Shown one piece after another: positions 30,755 to 32,886 of a DNA stretch of 32,886 nucleotides; within the stretch, counting starts at the first letter, position 1, and the number at the start of each line of letters is the position of its first letter. Below the pieces are notes generated by a model, which saw nothing but the letters and a program-made list of their open reading frames with translations, was not told the DNA's origin and searched no databases. Both the position numbers and the translations under genes were made by a program. Where the stretch lies: NCBI GenBank assembly GCA_021787615.1, contig JAJYLP010000038.1, forward strand, positions 1-32,886, written 5' to 3'. This stretch comes from Pseudomonadota bacterium. GTDB lineage: Bacteria; Pseudomonadota; Gammaproteobacteria; Steroidobacterales; Steroidobacteraceae.

Positions 30755-32886
30755 TCAGAACCGGTAGTTCATGTTGAGGTAGAAGGTCCGCAGCAGCGGG
30801 TCCGAGAAGATCGGGTTGTAGCCCGCCGGCCAGTTGCCCGTCTGGTTGGAGAAGGGCGGAACCTGACCGAACACGTTGCGAATTCCAAACAAGACGGTGA
30901 GCGGGTGAATCGGCTTGTAGGACGCGAACACGTCCCAGGTCGACTGATTGCCGACGATGCGCTGATTGCCCGCCGCGTTCGGATACTCGTCGATGTAGTG
31001 CGAGAAGAAGTGGTTGGTCACTCCCGCGCCCCACTGCCCCTGCGGGCTCGACCAGCCGAGCCGCAGCACGTGCTGCCAGCGGATCGCCGGCTGGTTGCCC
31101 TGGTTGTACCAGCCCAGCAGGTCGATCTGCGGCCCACCGGTGTACTCCTGCAGGTGGAACTGCGTCACCAGCGTCCCCTCCAGATCCGCGCGGAACGTTC
31201 CGTAGCGCGTATTCAGGAAGTACTGCGCGCTGAGGTCGAATCCGTCGGTGCTGACCCCGCCGGTGTTCTGCCCGGTCTGCAGGATGTATCCGCAGCTCGC
31301 GACCGTGTAGCTCGGGCTGCAATCGAGCGGAGCCGCCGGCGCCGGGGTCAGTTCCGGGACGCTGCCCCCGGCAGTGCTGAGCACGTACTGGTTGGCAAAC
31401 AGGGTCGGGTTTGCATAGATCGCCGCGCTGGGGATTCCGCCGATGGCGTTCTTGATGAGGATCTTGTAGTAATCGAGCGTGATGCCGAGGTTGGTGATCG
31501 GCTCGACGATGACACCGAAATCGAAATTCTCCGATGTCTCCGGCTTCAGATGCCGGTTTCCGCCATACACCGCCATCCCCTGCGACCCGCAGACCAACTG
31601 GGTGAACTCCGCGTTGTAGCTCCCCGAGGAGCAGTACGGATTTCCCTGGCCCATGGTGCCACCGGTCGCACCGAAGGTGTTCGGAGAATAGAGATTCGTG
31701 AGCGAGGGAGCCCGGAAGCCGGTGGAGGCCGCCGCCCGGAAGGTCACGTAGCGGGACGGCTGATAGCGCACCGCCAGCTTCCCGTTGTTGGTCGTGCCGA
31801 AATCGCTGTACCGGTCCTCACGATCCGAGAGCGTCAGGTCCAGGTGGCTGCTCATCGGCACGTACAGCTCCGCGTACACGGCCTGTGCCTGGCGAGACCC
31901 TTGGATCGCATTCGGGGGGTAGAACAGCGCCGAGTACAGCGTGCTCGCCAAGGGCGTCGAGGCGAAGTTGATGCGGTCGACGCGCGCGTTGACTCCGATC
32001 GCCAGCTCAGCCGGATGACCCTTGTAGAAGGCATCGCCCAGCCGGTGTCGGGCGTGCCCGCCGATGCTCCAGTGCTGCAGCGTGCCGTTCGCGTACACGC
32101 CGTTCAGATACGAGCTGTTGATCAGCTTCTGCCCGGCCGAGCTCTGCGGGCCGAACGGGTTGATCAGATTGCTGAGCACGCCGTTCGGTGCGAGCATCGC
32201 CTCGTTGGGGTAGCCTTCGGTGACACCCGCCGTGTTCTCGTTCACGCTGTAGTTGAACGTCGTCGCGTAGCTCCAACCGTCGTTGTCGCCGGCAAACGTC
32301 AGCAGCACGCGCTGCTCGGTATTGAGGTCGTTCGAGTAGCGGTTGTTGTTCGGATCGGTCCAGAACGCGGTGATGCCGCTGGCGCTGGTCAGATCCGGCG
32401 CGCCAGCACACGAGCCGCCGTTCACGTTGAAGAGGCACGTCGAGTCGGCGGCCGTCGGGTAGTAGGTCGGGTCGGCCGCGGGCGTCATGGCGAACCCGTA
32501 CGTGATGGGCCCGCCCCACGTGGTCACCTTGGAGCGCGTGTAGAAGTACTGCAGGCGCAAGGTGTTGTTATCCGGCAGCGACTTGGTGAAGGACATCAGT
32601 CCCGACAGCTCGCTCGATGCCGGGATCAGATCCACCGCGGCGGAGTACTCGTACGCGCAGTAGCCGGGCTGCGTGGTGAGGAACGGATTGCCGGCACAGG
32701 TCGGGTAGCCGGTCTGCCAGAGATTGCCCGCGGCATCCAGATAGCTCCCGGGCCAGGGGCCGAACGGCCCGTTGAGATTCTCCAGACCCTGCGCCGGGTT
32801 ATAGCCCGTGGCGGCGAATGAGCGCTGCTGCGCCTTCAGCTCCTGCTGCTTGCTGTAGCTGCCCGTGATCATGAAGTTATAGCCGT
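30755..32886 (-). CDS. TonB-dependent outer-membrane receptor 3 (C-terminal part; 5' end outside window)
   Basis: At least 710 residues of a TBDR are present and the frame is still open at the window edge. The visible part is barrel sequence: LRLQYFYTRSKVTTW, YQPSRYVTFRAAASTGFRAPSLTNLYSPNTFG, NRHLKPETSENFDFGVIVEP, LGITLDYYKILIKNAIGGIP and a C-terminal LNMNYRF ending in Phe. The RAPSL..LYSP and LKPETS motifs are typical of TBDR barrels. The plug, signal peptide and TonB box are not in the window. It is only distantly similar to TBDR1/2, so it probably binds another ligand. A clear terminator follows, then the PKHD hydroxylase and TPR-sulfotransferase 4 on the same strand, suggesting related function under separate promoters. 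Confidence 0.93.
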   Translation of the reverse strand, partial: GYNFMITGSYSKQQELKAQQRSFAATGYNPAQGLENLNGPFGPWPGSYLDAAGNLWQTGYPTCAGNPFLTTQPGYCAYEYSAAVDLIPASSELSGLMSFTKSLPDNNTLRLQYFYTRSKVTTWGGPITYGFAMTPAADPTYYPTAADSTCLFNVNGGSCAGAPDLTSASGITAFWTDPNNNRYSNDLNTEQRVLLTFAGDNDGWSYATTFNYSVNENTAGVTEGYPNEAMLAPNGVLSNLINPFGPQSSAGQKLINSSYLNGVYANGTLQHWSIGGHARHRLGDAFYKGHPAELAIGVNARVDRINFASTPLASTLYSALFYPPNAIQGSRQAQAVYAELYVPMSSHLDLTLSDREDRYSDFGTTNNGKLAVRYQPSRYVTFRAAASTGFRAPSLTNLYSPNTFGATGGTMGQGNPYCSSGSYNAEFTQLVCGSQGMAVYGGNRHLKPETSENFDFGVIVEPITNLGITLDYYKILIKNAIGGIPSAAIYANPTLFANQYVLSTAGGSVPELTPAPAAPLDCSPSYTVASCGYILQTGQNTGGVSTDGFDLSAQYFLNTRYGTFRADLEGTLVTQFHLQEYTGGPQIDLLGWYNQGNQPAIRWQHVLRLGWSSPQGQWGAGVTNHFFSHYIDEYPNAAGNQRIVGNQSTWDVFASYKPIHPLTVLFGIRNVFGQVPPFSNQTGNWPAGYNPIFSDPLLRTFYLNMNYRF

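Noticed and set aside
30320-32821. 833-codon open frame antisense to TBDR3 and the PKHD gene
   Set aside because: It crosses a terminator and a promoter, has biased composition and no domain, and the opposite strand encodes recognisable proteins.

Overview
The window is GC-rich DNA with dense, short-spaced genes. Its content points to a Gram-negative proteobacterium rich in TonB-dependent receptors, most likely a gammaproteobacterium of the Xanthomonadales/Steroidobacter/Nevskia type. That placement is inferred from gene families, not from a marker gene. There are no rRNA, tRNA, CRISPR, transposase or phage genes.

Layout. 1-530: a frameshifted outer-membrane beta-barrel gene. 841-5319: two MocR-type (GntR-aminotransferase) regulators flanking a DoxX-like membrane protein. 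5320-6209: no recognisable gene, but a strong orphan promoter/operator. 6210-7784: a leftward ArsR / SRPBCC / exported-protein cluster. 8106-9104: a secreted retropepsin-like protease. 9783-11258: a third MocR regulator, convergent with TonB-dependent receptor (TBDR) copy 1 (11358-14444). 14445-16042: a gene-poor stretch with two regulator-box promoters. 16043-18293: an outer-membrane barrel and a TPR-sulfotransferase. 18271-20323: two paralogous lipoproteins and a second retropepsin-like protease. 20488-21528: a sulfotransferase without TPRs. 21608-24694: TBDR copy 2. 25174-30426: two more TPR-sulfotransferases, a small exported protein, a TIGR02466-type 2OG-Fe(II) oxygenase and a PKHD-type hydroxylase. 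30755 to the end: a third, partial TBDR.

Two things stand out. First, four intergenic sites (near 3605, 9751, 14738 and 15297) share one strict architecture on the minus strand: CTGGnnC, 17 nt, CTGGnnC, directly followed by TTnnnG, 17 nt, TAnnnT. This reads as a family of activator-dependent promoters with paired direct repeats. The three MocR paralogues are the obvious candidate regulators, and the DoxX-like gene and TBDR1 the obvious targets. Second, TBDR1 and TBDR2 are practically the same gene (one difference seen over about 3.07 kb), yet the identity stops at codon 7 and at the stop codon. The two have unrelated promoters, and only TBDR1 has the boxes.

The right half looks like an export/uptake and modification island: four sulfotransferases and two 2OG-Fe(II) oxygenases beside TBDRs, barrels, lipoproteins and exported proteases. 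I infer, without proof, that the enzymes sulfate and hydroxylate a secreted or imported peptide, protein or small molecule handled by the receptors. Much of the region has grown by duplication (three MocR, three TBDR, two barrels, two proteases, two lipoproteins, four sulfotransferases).
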